Notes: generated by a model not told the origin, from the letters alone. A DNA stretch of 64,000 bases from Iamia sp963728655 (GCA_963728655.1 CAVSLD010000005.1:1-64000), one strand, 5' to 3'. Positions 26,223-35,513 are shown, counted from the first letter of the stretch. Translations and numbers: made by a program.

Positions 26223-27743
26223 GTGGTCGCGCTCGGAGCCCTCCGGGGGCGCATCGGCGCCCGCCTCGACGCCCACGACCGGTACCCACGGGCCGTCCTG
26301 CTCACCGGCCTGGCCGGGCTGTTCGCCACGACCTTCCCGGTCACCATCCTCACCCTGGCCCTGCCCACCATCGCCGACGACTTCGGCGTCGACGAGGCCG
26401 GGCTGGCCTGGCTCATCACCCTGCCCATGCTCGGCTCGGCCCTGGCCCTGCCGGTGCTGGGCAAGCTGGGCGACCTCCACGGGCACCGACGCGTGTTCAT
26501 CGGCGGGTTCGCCCTCGCCGTGCTGTCCACCGCCCTGAGCGCGACCGCCCCGAACCCGGCCGCCCTCATCGCCTGGCGCACCTTCAGCCAGGTGGCCGGC
26601 AGCAGCACGATGCCCAGCTCGCTGGCCCTCATCAACGCGGTCCACCACGGCGAGCGCCGGGCCCGGGCCATGGGCTGGTGGTCGATGATCGCGGCGGTGG
26701 GGCCGGTCATCGGCCTGATCGTCGGGGCCCCGGCCATCGACGCGGTGGGCTGGCCGATGCTGTTCGTGCTCCAGGCCGTGGTGATGACGGTCCCCCTGGC
26801 CACGTCGTGGGCGGTCCTGCGCGAGACGCCCCGGAAGCCGGCCCGCTTCGACGTCACCGGTGCCGCCCTCCTGGCCCTGGGCGTGGGCCCGCTCCTGCTG
26901 GCCGTCGACCAGGCCCCGGACTGGGGCTTCGCCGCCCCCCGGACCCTCGCCGCCCTCGCCGTGGCGGCGGTCGCCCTGGCCGCCTTCACCGCCGTGGAGC
27001 GGCGGGCCGTGGCCCCCCTGGTGCCCCTCGACCTGGTGCGCACCGGCGCGCCCCGTGCCGCCCTCGCCGCCAGCCTGCTGACCGGCGCGGCCTACATGGG
27101 CGGGTTCTTCCTGGCCTCGCTCATGTTGGTGGAGCAGTTCGGCTACTCCCTCACCAGCGCGGTGCCCATCCTCGCCATCCGCCCCGCGCTGTTCGCGGCC
27201 TCGTCGCCGCTCGGGGGCCGCATCACGGCCCGGGCCGGGGTCCGGGTGGCCTCGGTGGCGGGCGGGCTCAGCCTGGCCGCCGGGCTCACCGGCCTGGCTG
27301 CGGGCTCCGCCGTCGACTCGCTCGTGGTCGTGGTCGCCGGTGGCCTGTTCCTCCAGGGCATCGGCTACGGCCTGCTGCGCCCCGCGCTCACCACCGCCCT
27401 GGCCGACGCCGTCGCCGAGCACGACCTGGGGATGGCCGGCGCGTCCGAGCGCCTGGCCAACCAGCTGGGCATCGTCGTGGGCATCACCGTGATGGCTTCG
27501 GTCTACGCCAGCGACGTGGCCCACCTGCCGCCGGCGTTCCTGGTCGGCACCGGCTTCGCCGTCCTCGGCTCGGTGGTCGCCCTCGGCATGCGACCCGCCC
27601 GGCCCCCCGCCCGCCCCGGAGCGGCGGCCGACGAGCTCGAGCCGGTCCCGGCCGAGGCGGTGCTGCCGGCCACCCCGGCCGACGGGTCGGAGGCGTCGGC
27701 ACCGGCGGCGGCACCGGTGGCCGATCCCTCCCCGTCGCGCTGA
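26223..27743 (+). CDS. MFS exporter, DHA2-like
   Basis: This 506-aa protein has about 14 hydrophobic helices. It opens FPVTILTLALPTIADDFGVDEAGLAWLITLPMLGSALALPVLGKLGDLHGHRR, which is DHA2 helix 1 plus motif A. MGWWSMIAAVGPVIGLIVGAP matches antiporter motif C. The tail is a Pro/Ala-rich cytoplasmic extension. It is similar to the MFS at 28448 (same MGWWSM and GKLGDL motifs), so the two are paralogues under one presumed regulator. The GTG start lies one base after the TetR stop. Confidence 0.92.
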   Translation: MVALGALRGRIGARLDAHDRYPRAVLLTGLAGLFATTFPVTILTLALPTIADDFGVDEAGLAWLITLPMLGSALALPVLGKLGDLHGHRRVFIGGFALAVLSTALSATAPNPAALIAWRTFSQVAGSSTMPSSLALINAVHHGERRARAMGWWSMIAAVGPVIGLIVGAPAIDAVGWPMLFVLQAVVMTVPLATSWAVLRETPRKPARFDVTGAALLALGVGPLLLAVDQAPDWGFAAPRTLAALAVAAVALAAFTAVERRAVAPLVPLDLVRTGAPRAALAASLLTGAAYMGGFFLASLMLVEQFGYSLTSAVPILAIRPALFAASSPLGGRITARAGVRVASVAGGLSLAAGLTGLAAGSAVDSLVVVVAGGLFLQGIGYGLLRPALTTALADAVAEHDLGMAGASERLANQLGIVVGITVMASVYASDVAHLPPAFLVGTGFAVLGSVVALGMRPARPPARPGAAADELEPVPAEAVLPATPADGSEASAPAAAPVADPSPSR

Positions 27744-27829
27744 TCGACCGCGGTGCGCCGGTCGGCCCGCGGGGTCCGGACCGCGGGTAACGTGCGGCCC
27801 CCGAGCGCAGACACCCCGAGGAGGGCTCC

Positions 27830-28243
27830 GTGGCGCAGTTCCTGAGCCAGGACTGGATCGAGCAGGCCAAGGCGATCCGCGAGGAGTACCGCGGCAAGGC
27901 CGGCGACCCGCCCCACGCCATGAAGATGAACCTCAACGTCAAGGAGTGCCCCGACGGCGTCGGCGACGACGGCCTGGTCGAGGCCCACATCGACTCCACC
28001 GGTGAGGAGATGGACATGGACCTCGGGCACCTCGAGGCGCCCGAGCTCACCGTGACCCTCCCCTACGAGGTGGCCCAGGCGATCCTGGTCGAGGGCAACC
28101 CGCAGGCCGGGATGCAGGCGTTCATGTCCGGCAAGATCGTCGTCACCGGCGACATGACCAAGCTGATGGCCATGCAGAACGGCGCCGTCGACCCGGTGCA
28201 GCTCGAGATCGCGGGCCGCATCAAGGACATCACCGACACCTGA
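27830..28243 (+). CDS. SCP2-like sterol/lipid-binding protein
   Basis: This 137-aa protein has a sterol-carrier-protein-2 fold. The segment PELTVTLPYEVAQAILVEGNPQAGMQAFMSGKIVVTGDMTKLMAMQ carries the family's FxxGKIxxxGDxxKLM pattern. It probably binds acyl-CoA or another lipid in the cytoplasm. A GAGGAGGG ribosome site precedes the GTG start. It stands alone, with a repeat pair between it and the converging MFS gene. Confidence 0.88.
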   Translation: MAQFLSQDWIEQAKAIREEYRGKAGDPPHAMKMNLNVKECPDGVGDDGLVEAHIDSTGEEMDMDLGHLEAPELTVTLPYEVAQAILVEGNPQAGMQAFMSGKIVVTGDMTKLMAMQNGAVDPVQLEIAGRIKDITDT

Positions 28244-28284
28244 TCCTCGGGTCGGTCGGGCCCGGCCCCCACGAGCCCTCGACC

Positions 28285-28396
28285 GAAGTGGTCAGCCCCA
28301 GCGGTGCCCCGGCACCCGGATCCCTGACCACTTCGAGCCCTCCACCGAAGTGGTCAGCCCCAGCGGTGCCCTGGCACCGGGATCCCTGACCACTTC
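28285..28396. repeat. Two tandem 62-bp palindromic repeats (GAAGTGGTCAG family)
   Basis: Arms GAAGTGGTCAG and CTGACCACTTC occur at 28285/28324 and again at 28347/28386. The loop cores are nearly identical. They sit between converging genes (SCP2 and MFS), where bidirectional termination would be useful, but no T-run is present. Confidence 0.88.
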
Positions 28397-28447
28397 GAGG
28401 GCGAGGGCCCACGGATCCGCACACCGGGTCGGGTGGGCGGGGCCGGC

Positions 28448-29983
28448 TCAGTCGCTGAGGGTGGGCGTGGGCGCGGCCAGGCCGCCGGTGGGGACCGGGA
28501 CACCGGCCAGCTCGGCGTCGACCACGTCGGCCCCCTCCACCGGGTCGGGCCGGTGGCTGCCCGGGGCGGTGCTGCGGCGCACGCCGGCGGCCACCACCAC
28601 GCACAGGCCGGCCAGCACGGCGGCGGCCAGGTAGGCCTGGGAGTAGGACCGGCCCAGGCCCACGGCGGGCTCGCGCACCTGCTGCACGGTCTGGAGCAGC
28701 TGGATCCCGAAGGTCACGCCGACCTGCACGATCATCTGCTGGGCCGCGCCGGCCACGCCCAGGTCGGCCTCGTCGACGGAGTGGGCGATGGTCGAGGACA
28801 TGGCCGGGTTGCTGATGCCCATGGCCACGCCGGCCAGGGCCAGGCCGCCCACGATCACCACCGTCGCGGTGCCGGCCCCGATCGTCGACATGACCGCCAT
28901 CGACCCGATGAGGGCGACGGCGCCGAGGACCCCGGTGCCCCGCTCGCCCATCCGAGCCACCACCAGGGCGGCGAGGGGGCCGGCCACGGCGAAGGCCAGC
29001 GGGCGGGCGGTGGAGACCAGCCCGGTGCGGGTCTCGTCGAAGCCGAGCACGTTCTGCATGAGCAGCGGCGTCAGCACGAAGCTGCCCATGTAGGCCGCGT
29101 TCATCAGCCCCAGCATCACGATGGGCAGGGTGAAGTTCCGCCGCCGCAGGTAGCGGATGGGCAGCAACGGCGCCGCGGTGCGGGACTCGTGGGCCAGGAA
29201 GGCCACCGCCGCGAGGGGTGCGAGCAGCAGCAACCCCACCACGAACGGGTCCGACCAGCCCCGCGACGGGGCCAGGTTGAGCGCCACCAGCAGGGGCGTG
29301 GCGGCCAGGGCCAGCAGGGCGGCACCGCCCCAGTCGAAGGTGCGCTCGCCCCGACGGGGCGTCTCCGGCAGCACCCGGGCCGCCACCGCGAGGGCGGCCA
29401 GCACGAGCGGGACCTGTCCGGCGAAGATCGCCCGCCACCCGAGGGTGGCCACCAGCGGACCGCCGATGACCACGCCGAGGACGGGCCCACCGGCCGCGAC
29501 CATCGACCACCACCCGAGGGCCCGGACCCGGCGCGACGCGGGGAAGACAAGGGCGATGAGGGCGAACGAGGCCGGTCCCGTGGCCGCGCCCTGGGCCGCG
29601 GCGAGCACGCGGAAGGCGATGAGGGACCCGGCGCTCCACGCCACCGCGCTGGCCGCCGCGCTCACCGCGGCACCGACCAGGCCCAGGAGGAACACCCGGC
29701 GCTGGCCCCACAGGTCGCCCAGCTTCCCCACCGCGGGCCCGATGATGCCGAAGGCCAGGATGGGCCCGCTGACGACCCACGTGAGCGTGCTCTGGCTGGC
29801 GCCCAGGTCGTCGGAGATCCGGGGTATCGACACGGCCAGGATCGTCACCGTCACGTTCACGGTGAACAGCCCGAGGAGCAGGGTGACCAGGATCGTCCGG
29901 GGCGACCGGTCGGTGCGCAGGGCGGCCTCGTCGTCGGGCCTCGACGCCGGTGGCGAGACCTCCTCGCCCGACGTGCCGGTCAC
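28448..29983 (-). CDS. MFS exporter, DHA2-like (second of the regulon)
   Basis: This protein of about 511 aa has 14 predicted helices. Its hallmarks are NVTVTILAVSIPRISDDLGASQSTLTWVVSGPILAFGIIGPAVGKLGDLWGQRR and LGWWSMVAAGGPVLGVVIGGPLV. It is paralogous to the MFS at 26223. I choose the GTG at 29983 because a TACCGT box lies 7 nt upstream and the palindromic operator sits just ahead. The longer frame to 30037 would run through the operator. Its partner regulator is probably the TetR at 25589. Confidence 0.92.
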   Translation of the reverse strand: MTGTSGEEVSPPASRPDDEAALRTDRSPRTILVTLLLGLFTVNVTVTILAVSIPRISDDLGASQSTLTWVVSGPILAFGIIGPAVGKLGDLWGQRRVFLLGLVGAAVSAAASAVAWSAGSLIAFRVLAAAQGAATGPASFALIALVFPASRRVRALGWWSMVAAGGPVLGVVIGGPLVATLGWRAIFAGQVPLVLAALAVAARVLPETPRRGERTFDWGGAALLALAATPLLVALNLAPSRGWSDPFVVGLLLLAPLAAVAFLAHESRTAAPLLPIRYLRRRNFTLPIVMLGLMNAAYMGSFVLTPLLMQNVLGFDETRTGLVSTARPLAFAVAGPLAALVVARMGERGTGVLGAVALIGSMAVMSTIGAGTATVVIVGGLALAGVAMGISNPAMSSTIAHSVDEADLGVAGAAQQMIVQVGVTFGIQLLQTVQQVREPAVGLGRSYSQAYLAAAVLAGLCVVVAAGVRRSTAPGSHRPDPVEGADVVDAELAGVPVPTGGLAAPTPTLSD

Positions 29984-29990
29984 CTGCGAG

Positions 29991-29996
29991 ACGGTA
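29991..29996 (-). promoter_or_regulatory. Predicted -10 box TACCGT of the MFS gene
   Basis: The box lies 7 nt before the GTG at 29983 and directly next to the operator palindrome, so bound repressor would block polymerase. Confidence 0.55.
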
Positions 29997-29997
29997 C

Positions 29998-30013
29998 TTG
30001 ACCCGCGGGTCAA
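29998..30013. promoter_or_regulatory. Palindromic operator TTGACCCGCGGGTCAA
   Basis: This is a perfect 16-bp palindrome adjoining the predicted -10 box of the MFS gene. Its 14-bp core is identical to the site ahead of the TetR gene at 25589. Confidence 0.78.
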
Positions 30014-30081
30014 CCCACCCCCGTGCTCGGTGTGCACCTGGTCACGTCACCCCCGCCGCCGCCCCCCGTCGGGGGGAGGGC

Positions 30082-32316
30082 TCACGTCAGGGTGATGTCG
30101 ACCTCGGAGCCGCGGCGGACCTCCTGGCCCACCCCCGGGGTGGTGCCCGACGGGGTGCCGGTGGCCGGCCCCTCCACGTCGCCGGCCACCAGCCCGGCCG
30201 CCTCCAGGGCGTCGACCGCGGCGGCCAGGGACCCGCTCGCGCTGACGTCGGGCACCGTCACGAGGTCGGGACCCTGCGAGACCACCACCGTGACGGTGCT
30301 GTCGCGGGCCACCTCGGCGCCGGCCCCCGGGTCGGTGGTGATGACCAGGCCGGCGTCGACCTCGTCGCTGAAGTCACCCGCGACGTCGGTGACCAGGCCC
30401 AGCTCGGTCAGGGCGTCGACCGCCTCGTCCTGGGGGCGGCCGTCGAGGTCCGAGGGGATGGTGCGGGGCTCGGGGCCGTCGGAGACGACGAGGCCGACGG
30501 CGGAGCCCTTGGCGATGCGGGCGGGCAGGTCGTCGGCCACCGAGATCACCACGTCGGCCGCCACCTCCTCGTCGTGGCGGCGCGAGACGTCGGGCTCGAG
30601 GCCCGAGAACGTCAGCAGGTCGGTGGCCTCCTCCACGCCCATGCCGGCGGCCACCGCGGGCAGGTCGACGAGGGTGGCGCCCTGGGACACCAGCAGGGTC
30701 ACGGCCTGGCCCTCCTCCAGGTCGGTCCCGGCTCCGGGTCGGGTGCCGAGGACGTCGCCCTCGGAGGTGTCGTCGCGGCGCACCTCCTCGACGGTGACCT
30801 CCCACCCCAGGTCCTCCAGGTCGGCGCGGGCGGAGGTCAGCGACTGGTCGGCGACGGTGGGCACGGCGTGCACCGGTGCCCCCCGGGTGAGGTCCGCCAC
30901 GATGAGGGCGACCACCGCGCCCAGGGCGAGGGCCAGCACGAGGGCCAGGGCCCGGGCCGGCCAACGCCGGTGGCGTCCCGTGGGGGAGCGAGGGTCCCAG
31001 GGATCGCCGTCCGCGTCCTCGTCGTCGCCGAGGTCGTCGTCCTCATCGAGGTCGTCGTCGACCCGCAGGGCGCCGACGACCGTGCGGTCGTCACCGTCGA
31101 GCCCCGGGTCGAACGAGGCGGCCCGACGGCCGGCGGGCCGCACCACGGTGGCGTCGGCCCCGCCCCCCCGCGGGTCGGGCGCGACCGTCGTCGCCGGGTC
31201 GTCGGGCCCGGGCCTCCAGGCCAGGGTGCCGTCGCGCGCCTCGTCGGGCCCGCCGCTCCGGTCGAGCGGGGACTCAGCCCGCGCCTCGGCCACCACCGTG
31301 ACGTCGCCATCGGTCCGCCCGTCGGGCTCCGCCGGGGGCACCGTCCCGGAGCGCACGAACGCAGGCACCTCCAGGTCGTCGGCGCTGGGCGTGACGGGAC
31401 CCGAGCCGGGCGTCTCGGTCGGGTGGGGGTCGTCGGCCAGGTCGACGTCGACCGCTCCGGCCAGGGGGACCGGGGCCGGGCGGGGCAGCTCGGTCGCCAC
31501 CCGGGCCAGGGCGGCGGCCAGGCCCCGACCGTCGAGGCGCTGGTCGGGGTCGGCCTCGCCCGCCTCCGCCAGCGGCTCGGCGAGGGCACCCAGGGCGTCG
31601 GGGACCACCAGCGGGCGGCCCACGCGGGCCATCAGGGTGCCGAGCGTGGTGTCGGTGGCGAAGGGGACCTCCCCGGTGACGGCCTCCACCAGGACCAGGG
31701 CGAGCGAGTAGACGTCGGCCCGGCCGGTGAGGGCCAGGCCCTGGGCCTGCTCAGGCGAGGCGTAGCGGGCGGTGCCCACCACCGCGCCCTGGGGCTCGGT
31801 CCAGGCCGCCTCGGCCAGGGCCCGGGCCAGCCCGAAGTCGGCGATGCGCAGGCGGCCCTCGTCGCCGAAGAGCAGGTTGGCCGGCTTCACGTCGCGGTGG
31901 ACGAACCCCCGCCGGTGGGCGTAGTCGAGGCCACGGGCGGCCTGGAGCCCCACCACCAGGGCCTGGGACGGCGTCAGCCGGTGGCCGCGGTCGAGCAGGG
32001 CCCGCAGGCTGCCGCCCCCCAGGTACTCGGTGACGATCCACGGCGACTCGTCACCGTCCTGGCCCCAGTCGTAGACGGCCATCACGTGCGGGTGGTTGAG
32101 CGCGGCGGCCGCCTGCGCCTCGGTGCGGAACCGGCGCAGGAACTCCTGGTCGTCGGCCAGGGCGTCGTGGAGGACCTTGACCGCCACCTGCCGTCGGAGA
32201 CGGACGTCATCGGCCACGTAGACCTGGGCCGACGCCCCCCGCCCGATCGGCGCGAGCAGGCGGTAGCGGCCCCCCAGGACCCGACCGATCTGCTCGGCCA
32301 TCCGGGACGTCGCCAC
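30082..32316 (-). CDS. PASTA-domain Ser/Thr protein kinase (PknB-like)
   Basis: This 744-aa protein has a full kinase domain (residues ~12-270): GRGASAQVY, VAVKVL, HRDVKPANLL, ADFGLA and YASPEQAQG. An acidic, disordered linker of about 190 residues follows, then one TM helix (ALALVLALALGAVVALIVADL) and four PASTA repeats to the C-terminus. PASTA kinases sense peptidoglycan fragments and control cell wall growth and division. The GTG at 32316 has a TACCCT box 6 nt upstream; ATG at 32301 is the alternative. It is divergent from the membrane protein at 32431. A pbp/ftsW cluster, often adjacent, is not seen here. Confidence 0.95.
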   Translation of the reverse strand: MATSRMAEQIGRVLGGRYRLLAPIGRGASAQVYVADDVRLRRQVAVKVLHDALADDQEFLRRFRTEAQAAAALNHPHVMAVYDWGQDGDESPWIVTEYLGGGSLRALLDRGHRLTPSQALVVGLQAARGLDYAHRRGFVHRDVKPANLLFGDEGRLRIADFGLARALAEAAWTEPQGAVVGTARYASPEQAQGLALTGRADVYSLALVLVEAVTGEVPFATDTTLGTLMARVGRPLVVPDALGALAEPLAEAGEADPDQRLDGRGLAAALARVATELPRPAPVPLAGAVDVDLADDPHPTETPGSGPVTPSADDLEVPAFVRSGTVPPAEPDGRTDGDVTVVAEARAESPLDRSGGPDEARDGTLAWRPGPDDPATTVAPDPRGGGADATVVRPAGRRAASFDPGLDGDDRTVVGALRVDDDLDEDDDLGDDEDADGDPWDPRSPTGRHRRWPARALALVLALALGAVVALIVADLTRGAPVHAVPTVADQSLTSARADLEDLGWEVTVEEVRRDDTSEGDVLGTRPGAGTDLEEGQAVTLLVSQGATLVDLPAVAAGMGVEEATDLLTFSGLEPDVSRRHDEEVAADVVISVADDLPARIAKGSAVGLVVSDGPEPRTIPSDLDGRPQDEAVDALTELGLVTDVAGDFSDEVDAGLVITTDPGAGAEVARDSTVTVVVSQGPDLVTVPDVSASGSLAAAVDALEAAGLVAGDVEGPATGTPSGTTPGVGQEVRRGSEVDITLT

Positions 32317-32322
32317 GGGACG

Positions 32323-32328
32323 AGGGTA
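32323..32328 (-). promoter_or_regulatory. Predicted -10 box TACCCT of the PASTA kinase
   Basis: The box is 6 nt before the GTG at 32316 and suggests a leaderless transcript. Confidence 0.45.
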
Positions 32329-32430
32329 ACGGTCACCTCCCGAGCGCCGGTGCACGCCTGTGCCGGCGACGGGGCCCACGGGCGGGCCGATGTCCCCTCT
32401 CACCGGACCTGCTGGCACCATGGGCGGGCC

Positions 32431-33018
32431 ATGGACGCCGACCCGCCACCCCCCGACGAGGCCGCCCTCGTGGACCCCGGCGCAGCCGACCTGGGACCGG
32501 CCGTCGACGACGGTGCGACCGACCCCCGGCTCATCCGGGACCCACCGCCCCAGCCCCTGTTCTCGCTGCGCCGGCTGGTGATCGTGCTGGCCCTGGCGGT
32601 CGCCGTCGGCTGCATCGTGGTCGCGGCCCAGACCGGCGGGGGCTCCGAGGGCGAGGGGGCCGATGCCGCCATCGTCGCCTACGACCCGTCCCCCGGCGGC
32701 CAGGTGGCCCGCCAGGCCCCCGTGGGGGTCGAGCTCGAGCAGGGCTACGACGGCCGCCTGACCATCAACGGCGTGGCCATCCCCGAGGAGCAGATGGTGG
32801 GGGCCATCTCGCCCGAGGACGCCGTCGACCTGCCGGCCGAGCAGCAGGACCTCGGACCCCGGCCCAACAACAAGAACGTGGTGAAGTACCAGCCCGGCCC
32901 GGGCAAGGCGGTCACCGAGTACGACACGGGCACGGTGGAGATCAGCGTGCGGTTCTGGAAGGTGTCCGAGGGCCCCGACGACGCCCGCACCGTCACCTAC
33001 CCCATCCGGGTGTTCTGA
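32431..33018 (+). CDS. Single-pass membrane protein, unknown function
   Basis: This 195-aa protein has an acidic N-terminus, one TM helix (LVIVLALAVAVGCIVVAAQ, residues ~50-68) and an extracytoplasmic domain of ~125 residues. That domain contains VGVELEQGYDGRLTINGVAIPEEQM and VEISVRFWKVSEGPDDARTVTYPIRVF. I know similar sequences only as uncharacterised actinobacterial proteins. The beta-rich outer part may bind a ligand. Its position divergent from the PASTA kinase hints at a cell-envelope role. Confidence 0.75.
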   Translation: MDADPPPPDEAALVDPGAADLGPAVDDGATDPRLIRDPPPQPLFSLRRLVIVLALAVAVGCIVVAAQTGGGSEGEGADAAIVAYDPSPGGQVARQAPVGVELEQGYDGRLTINGVAIPEEQMVGAISPEDAVDLPAEQQDLGPRPNNKNVVKYQPGPGKAVTEYDTGTVEISVRFWKVSEGPDDARTVTYPIRVF

Positions 33019-33057
33019 CCGACCGAGCCGGTGCCGGGAGGGGCCGGCGCAGGGCGA

Positions 33058-35358
33058 TCAGGCCTCGGGCAGCTCGCCGGTCTCCAGGAGGGTGGCGAAG
33101 GCGGCCTCGTCGAGCACGGGGACGCCGAGGTCCTCGGCCTTGGTGAGCTTCGAGGCGCCGGGCTCGGCCCCCACGACGACGGCGTAGGTCTTGCCCGACA
33201 CGCTGCCCGGGCTCTTGCCGCCGCGGGCCTTGATGGCCTCGGCCGCCTCCTCCCGGCTCCAGCCCTCCAGGGTGCCGGTGACCACGACGGCCCGCCCCAG
33301 CAGCACCGGCTCCACGTCGGGGCGCTCGGGGCCCTCGAGGTTGAGCCCGGCGTCGCGCAGGCCCTGGACCACGGCCCGGTTGGACTCGTCGTCGAACCAG
33401 GCCCGCACCGCGGCGGCGATGACCGGGCCCACGCCCTCGACCGCGGCCATGGCCTCCTCGCTGGCCGCCTCGATGGCGTCGATGTGGCCGAGGGTGGCGG
33501 CCAGGGCCTCGGAGCCGGCGGGGCCGAGGTGGCGGATGTTGAGGCCCACCAGCAGCTTGGCCAGGGGCCGGTCACGGGTGGCGGCCAGGGCGGCCTGGAG
33601 GTTGGCCACCGCCTCCTCGCCCAGGCCCCGCAGGGTGTCGGCGGTGGAGCGGAACCGGGCCGGGTCGGCGGCCAGGTCCGCCACCAGGTCGGCCCCCAGG
33701 AGCCCGTCGGCGGCCTTCGGGATCGTGCCCGCGACGTCGGCCGCGTCGACGGCGTCGAGGCGCACCGCGTCGTCGCCGGTGCGGTCGCGGGCGGCGGCGA
33801 CCGCGGCGGTGGCCCACTCCGTGACGACCCCGCGCAGGGCGACGAGCCGGTCCCAGTCGATCCGGTACAGGTCGGCGATGTCGGCCACCAGGCCGAGGTC
33901 GAGGAACAGGCGGACCCGCTGCTCGCCGAAGCCCTCCACGTCCATCGAGCCGCGCCCGGCGAAGTGCTCGATGCTGCCGGCCCGCTGGAACGGGCACTCC
34001 GGGTCGACGCAGCGGGTGTCGCTCTCGCCCTCGGGCCGCACGAGGGTGGACGCCCGGGGGCAGGGGCAGGTGGTGGGGAACTCCCACTGCGGTCGGTCGG
34101 GGTCGTCCCGGGGCAGGACCGGGCCCACCACCTCGGGGATGACGTCGCCCGCCCGGCGCACGACGACCACGTCGCCGGGGCGGACGTCCTTCACCGCGAC
34201 CTGGTCCTGGTTGTGCAGGGTGGCCTGGCTGACGTTGGCCCCGCCGACGAACACCGGCTCGAGCTGGGCGTAGGGCGTGGTGCGCCCGGTGCGACCGACC
34301 GACACCATGATCGAGCGGAGCCGGGTGGTGCGCTCCTCGGGCGGGAACTTGTAGGCGACCGCCCACCGGGGGGCCCGGGCGGTGAAGCCCAGGGCCTCGC
34401 GGGCGACGAGGTCGTCGACCTTCACCACCGCGCCGTCGATGTCGTAGTCGAGCCCGAGGCGGGAGCCCTGCCACCGCAGGCAGTAGGCCAGCACCTCGTC
34501 CAGGGTGGGCAGGACGGTGATCTCGGGGTTCACCGGCAGGCCCGCCTCGCCGAGGAAGTCGAGGGTCTCCCGGTGGCGCCCGAAGGTGGGACCGCCGGCG
34601 ACCTCGCCGAGCTGGTAGCACCACATGGACAGCTCCCGGGCGGCGGTGACGGCGGAGTCCTTCTGGCGGAGCGACCCGGCAGCCGCGTTGCGGGGGTTCA
34701 CCGCCACCGGCGTGGGCTTGCGCCCCTCGGCCAGGCGAACCCGGTTGAGCTCCTCCTGGGTCGCCTGCAGGCGGGCGAAGGCGGAGCGGGACATGTAGAC
34801 CTCGCCCCGCACCTCCAGCAGTGGCGGCGCCCCGGCCGGCAGGTCCTCGGGGATGTCGTCGATGGTGCGGACGTTGGCGGTGACGTCCTCGCCCACCCGA
34901 CCGTCACCCCGGGTGGCGGCCTGGACCAGGTGGCCGTCCTCGTAGACGACCGAGATGGCCACGCCGTCGATCTTGAGCTCGCACACGTAGTCGACCGGGT
35001 CGTCGTCGGGACCGGCCCCCAGGCGCCGCTCCAGGCGCTCCCCCCACGCCTCCAGGCTCTCGGCGTCGAAGGCGTTGTCGAGCGACATCATGGGCGAGCG
35101 GTGCTCGACCGGGGCGAACAGGGTGCTGGGCGCGGCGCCGACCCGCTGGGTGGGCGAATCCTCCGTGACCAGGTCCGGGTGGGCCTCCTCGAGGTCGCGC
35201 AGCTCCCGGACCAGGGCGTCGTAGTCGGCGTCGGAGACGGTGGGGGCGTCGCGCTGGTGGTAGGCCTCGTCGTGGCCGGCGATCTCGGCGCGCAGGGCCG
35301 CCGCCCGCTCCGCCGCCGCGGCCACCCGGTCCTGGTCTGCGTCGCTCCCGTCGGCCAC
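33058..35358 (-). CDS. ligA: NAD-dependent DNA ligase
   Basis: This 766-aa protein has the adenylation Lys in CELKIDG (K129), an OB fold, a four-Cys zinc finger (CPCPRAS...CVDPEC), helix-hairpin-helix repeats and a C-terminal BRCT domain (VLLGRAVVVTGTLEGWSREEA). It seals nicks in replication and repair using NAD+. It is about 90 residues longer than usual. An insertion of ~65 residues lies between RLVALRG and LRGLGEEAVANL in the HhH region. GTG at 35358 is chosen because a TATGCT box ends 8 nt upstream. Confidence 0.95.
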   Translation of the reverse strand: MADGSDADQDRVAAAAERAAALRAEIAGHDEAYHQRDAPTVSDADYDALVRELRDLEEAHPDLVTEDSPTQRVGAAPSTLFAPVEHRSPMMSLDNAFDAESLEAWGERLERRLGAGPDDDPVDYVCELKIDGVAISVVYEDGHLVQAATRGDGRVGEDVTANVRTIDDIPEDLPAGAPPLLEVRGEVYMSRSAFARLQATQEELNRVRLAEGRKPTPVAVNPRNAAAGSLRQKDSAVTAARELSMWCYQLGEVAGGPTFGRHRETLDFLGEAGLPVNPEITVLPTLDEVLAYCLRWQGSRLGLDYDIDGAVVKVDDLVAREALGFTARAPRWAVAYKFPPEERTTRLRSIMVSVGRTGRTTPYAQLEPVFVGGANVSQATLHNQDQVAVKDVRPGDVVVVRRAGDVIPEVVGPVLPRDDPDRPQWEFPTTCPCPRASTLVRPEGESDTRCVDPECPFQRAGSIEHFAGRGSMDVEGFGEQRVRLFLDLGLVADIADLYRIDWDRLVALRGVVTEWATAAVAAARDRTGDDAVRLDAVDAADVAGTIPKAADGLLGADLVADLAADPARFRSTADTLRGLGEEAVANLQAALAATRDRPLAKLLVGLNIRHLGPAGSEALAATLGHIDAIEAASEEAMAAVEGVGPVIAAAVRAWFDDESNRAVVQGLRDAGLNLEGPERPDVEPVLLGRAVVVTGTLEGWSREEAAEAIKARGGKSPGSVSGKTYAVVVGAEPGASKLTKAEDLGVPVLDEAAFATLLETGELPEA

Positions 35359-35366
35359 GAGGAGCG

Positions 35367-35372
35367 AGCATA
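35367..35372 (-). promoter_or_regulatory. Predicted -10 box TATGCT of ligA
   Basis: This good match to TANNNT, 8 nt before the GTG at 35358, implies a leaderless ligA mRNA. Confidence 0.55.
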
Positions 35373-35513
35373 GGAGCCCCCTGCGACACCCTCGACGGCG
35401 ACCACGCCCGGTGGTGACGAAGGGCGCAGAACCCTCAAGGCACGGTCCCGCCGGCCGATCAGGGAGGGGTCGGCACCCCCGCCCGCCCCCCGATCGCACC
35501 GGACGCAGCGCAC

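Noticed and set aside
28285..28396. Possible CRISPR array
   Set aside because: There are only two copies, the unit is a palindrome with no variable spacers, and no cas gene is near.
30023..31711. Ser/Thr/Arg-rich 562-aa ORF
   Set aside because: It is a shadow of the PASTA kinase on the opposite strand.
29950..32430. N-terminal part of a 1022-aa plus-strand ORF
   Set aside because: Only the end from 32431 is real. The earlier part is antisense to the PASTA kinase, with no protein features.
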